From assembly GCA_937877545.1 (NCBI GenBank), contig CALFJE010000055.1, forward strand, positions 1 through 22,350: 22,350 nt of DNA, in the 5' to 3' direction. Positions 21,915 to 22,350 of the stretch are shown one piece after another. Source of the stretch: an uncultured Selenomonadales bacterium. GTDB lineage: Bacteria; Bacillota; Negativicutes; Selenomonadales; Selenomonadaceae. The position numbers were made by a program, and so were the translations under genes. Position 1 is the stretch's first letter, and every line of letters starts with the position of its first letter. The notes below the pieces were generated by a model. The model was not told the DNA's origin and ran no database searches. It saw only the letters and a program-made list of their open reading frames with translations.

Positions 21915-22118
21915 TCAATCGTCGCCGCGATTGGCAAGGGCGTCTTGAATCTTTTGCTCGACGTCCGGGTTAATCTTTTGGTCGGTGCGATAGTGAACGT
22001 TTTGCCGGGCACTTCGGGTAAAGCCGCGCCCTTGAACCTCGCTTGCCGCCAATATCAGCATGAACGCGTTTTTGTCGACGGTATTGACGACGATTTTAAT
22101 CTTGGCGATTTGGGTCAT
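21915..22118 (-). CDS. 67-aa hypothetical protein, copy 1
   Basis: A small protein starting MTQIAKIKIVVNTVDKNA, with a beta-strand-like alternating N-terminal half and a basic, then acidic C-terminus ending NRGDD. No family is recognised, no signal peptide and no membrane helix. The 21 bases before the ATG contain no ribosome binding site, unusual in this window where most genes have GGAGG-type sites. It may be translated by coupling to the identical copy upstream, or not at all. Confidence 0.45.
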   Translation of the reverse strand: MTQIAKIKIVVNTVDKNAFMLILAASEVQGRGFTRSARQNVHYRTDQKINPDVEQKIQDALANRGDD

Positions 22119-22139
22119 GCTGACGGTGACGAAACAAAT

Positions 22140-22343
22140 TCAATCGTCGCCGCGATTGGCAAGGGCGTCTTGAATCTTTTGCTCGACGTCCGGGTTAATC
22201 TTTTGGTCGGTGCGATAGTGAACGTTTTGCCGGGCACTTCGGGTAAAGCCGCGCCCTTGAACCTCGCTTGCCGCCAATATCAGCATGAACGCGTTTTTGT
22301 CGACGGTATTGACGACGATTTTAATCTTGGCGATTTGGGTCAT
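22140..22343 (-). CDS. 67-aa hypothetical protein, copy 2
   Basis: Identical at DNA and protein level to the copy at 21915-22118. Only 7 bases lie between its ATG and the window end, so its upstream signals cannot be judged. Confidence 0.4.
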   Translation of the reverse strand: MTQIAKIKIVVNTVDKNAFMLILAASEVQGRGFTRSARQNVHYRTDQKINPDVEQKIQDALANRGDD

Positions 22344-22350
22344 GCTGACG

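Larger units (their letters stand above)
21901..22350. repeat. Tandem 225-bp direct repeat, two copies
   Basis: 21901-22125 and 22126-22350 are the same 225 bases with one difference (T at 21909, A at 22134). The second copy ends exactly at the window end. It may be the start of a longer array or an assembly effect at a contig end. Confidence 0.92.

Noticed and set aside
1..22350. CRISPR arrays, rRNA, tRNA, transposase genes
   Set aside because: No regularly spaced repeat array, no conserved rRNA segment, no convincing tRNA cloverleaf and no transposase motif was seen by eye. A tRNA scan was not possible here.

Overview
The window reads as an assembled fragment of a Gram-positive-lineage (Bacillota-type) chromosome. 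Support for this is the strong AGGAGG-type ribosome binding sites, RNase Y with YmdB, a mono-functional HisB, GreA and a short NDK. Negativicutes/Selenomonadales would fit the gene content, but that is inference. The first 25 bases are Illumina adapter, so the left edge is an assembly edge. The right edge falls exactly at the end of a second copy of a 225-bp tandem repeat.

Layout. (1) 26-3017, minus strand: rny, a 175-aa unknown protein and ymdB form an RNA-turnover operon. (2) 3061-9832, plus strand: one tightly packed operon runs hisC, hisB, a class I methyltransferase, a fused nucleotidyltransferase/aminotransferase, an opine dehydrogenase-family gene broken at a G9 tract, an ornithine-cyclodeaminase-family gene and ndk, and ends at a strong hairpin terminator. 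The four central genes look like an uncharacterised small-molecule pathway, possibly making a nucleotide-activated amino compound, with a possible on/off switch in the dehydrogenase. (3) 9833-10800: decayed genes, namely fragments of an unknown gene, a lipoprotein without a normal start codon, and a frameshifted Ser/Thr-kinase remnant on the minus strand. (4) 10770-12266, minus: pyk with promoter and terminator. (5) 12328-12593: hairpins and an inverted repeat without a convincing gene. (6) 12594-17288, minus: a Tat-signal FAD oxidoreductase whose start overlaps the stop of a large restriction-modification gene. That RM gene appears once to have been a single chain of about 1057 aa (nuclease, N6-adenine methylase, two target-recognition domains). 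It is now split by four indels. (7) 17326-18267, plus: a degraded RiPP-like locus with a 5'-truncated, stop-interrupted radical-SAM maturase remnant, a truncated PqqD-like domain and an intact-looking 50-aa peptide gene with a strong ribosome binding site. (8) 18333-22350: htpX (plus) converges on an MBL hydrolase-greA-purD operon (minus) at a bidirectional terminator, followed by two identical 67-aa ORFs.

Housekeeping genes across the window (rny, hisC, hisB, ndk, pyk, htpX, purD, greA) are all open, including purD, which carries an in-frame A8 run. The broken frames lie only in accessory genes (opine dehydrogenase, RM gene, RiPP genes, kinase remnant). This argues for biological decay or slippage rather than a generally poor consensus, but raw reads are needed to settle it.

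All function calls come from reading motifs and gene context by eye. No database search was run.
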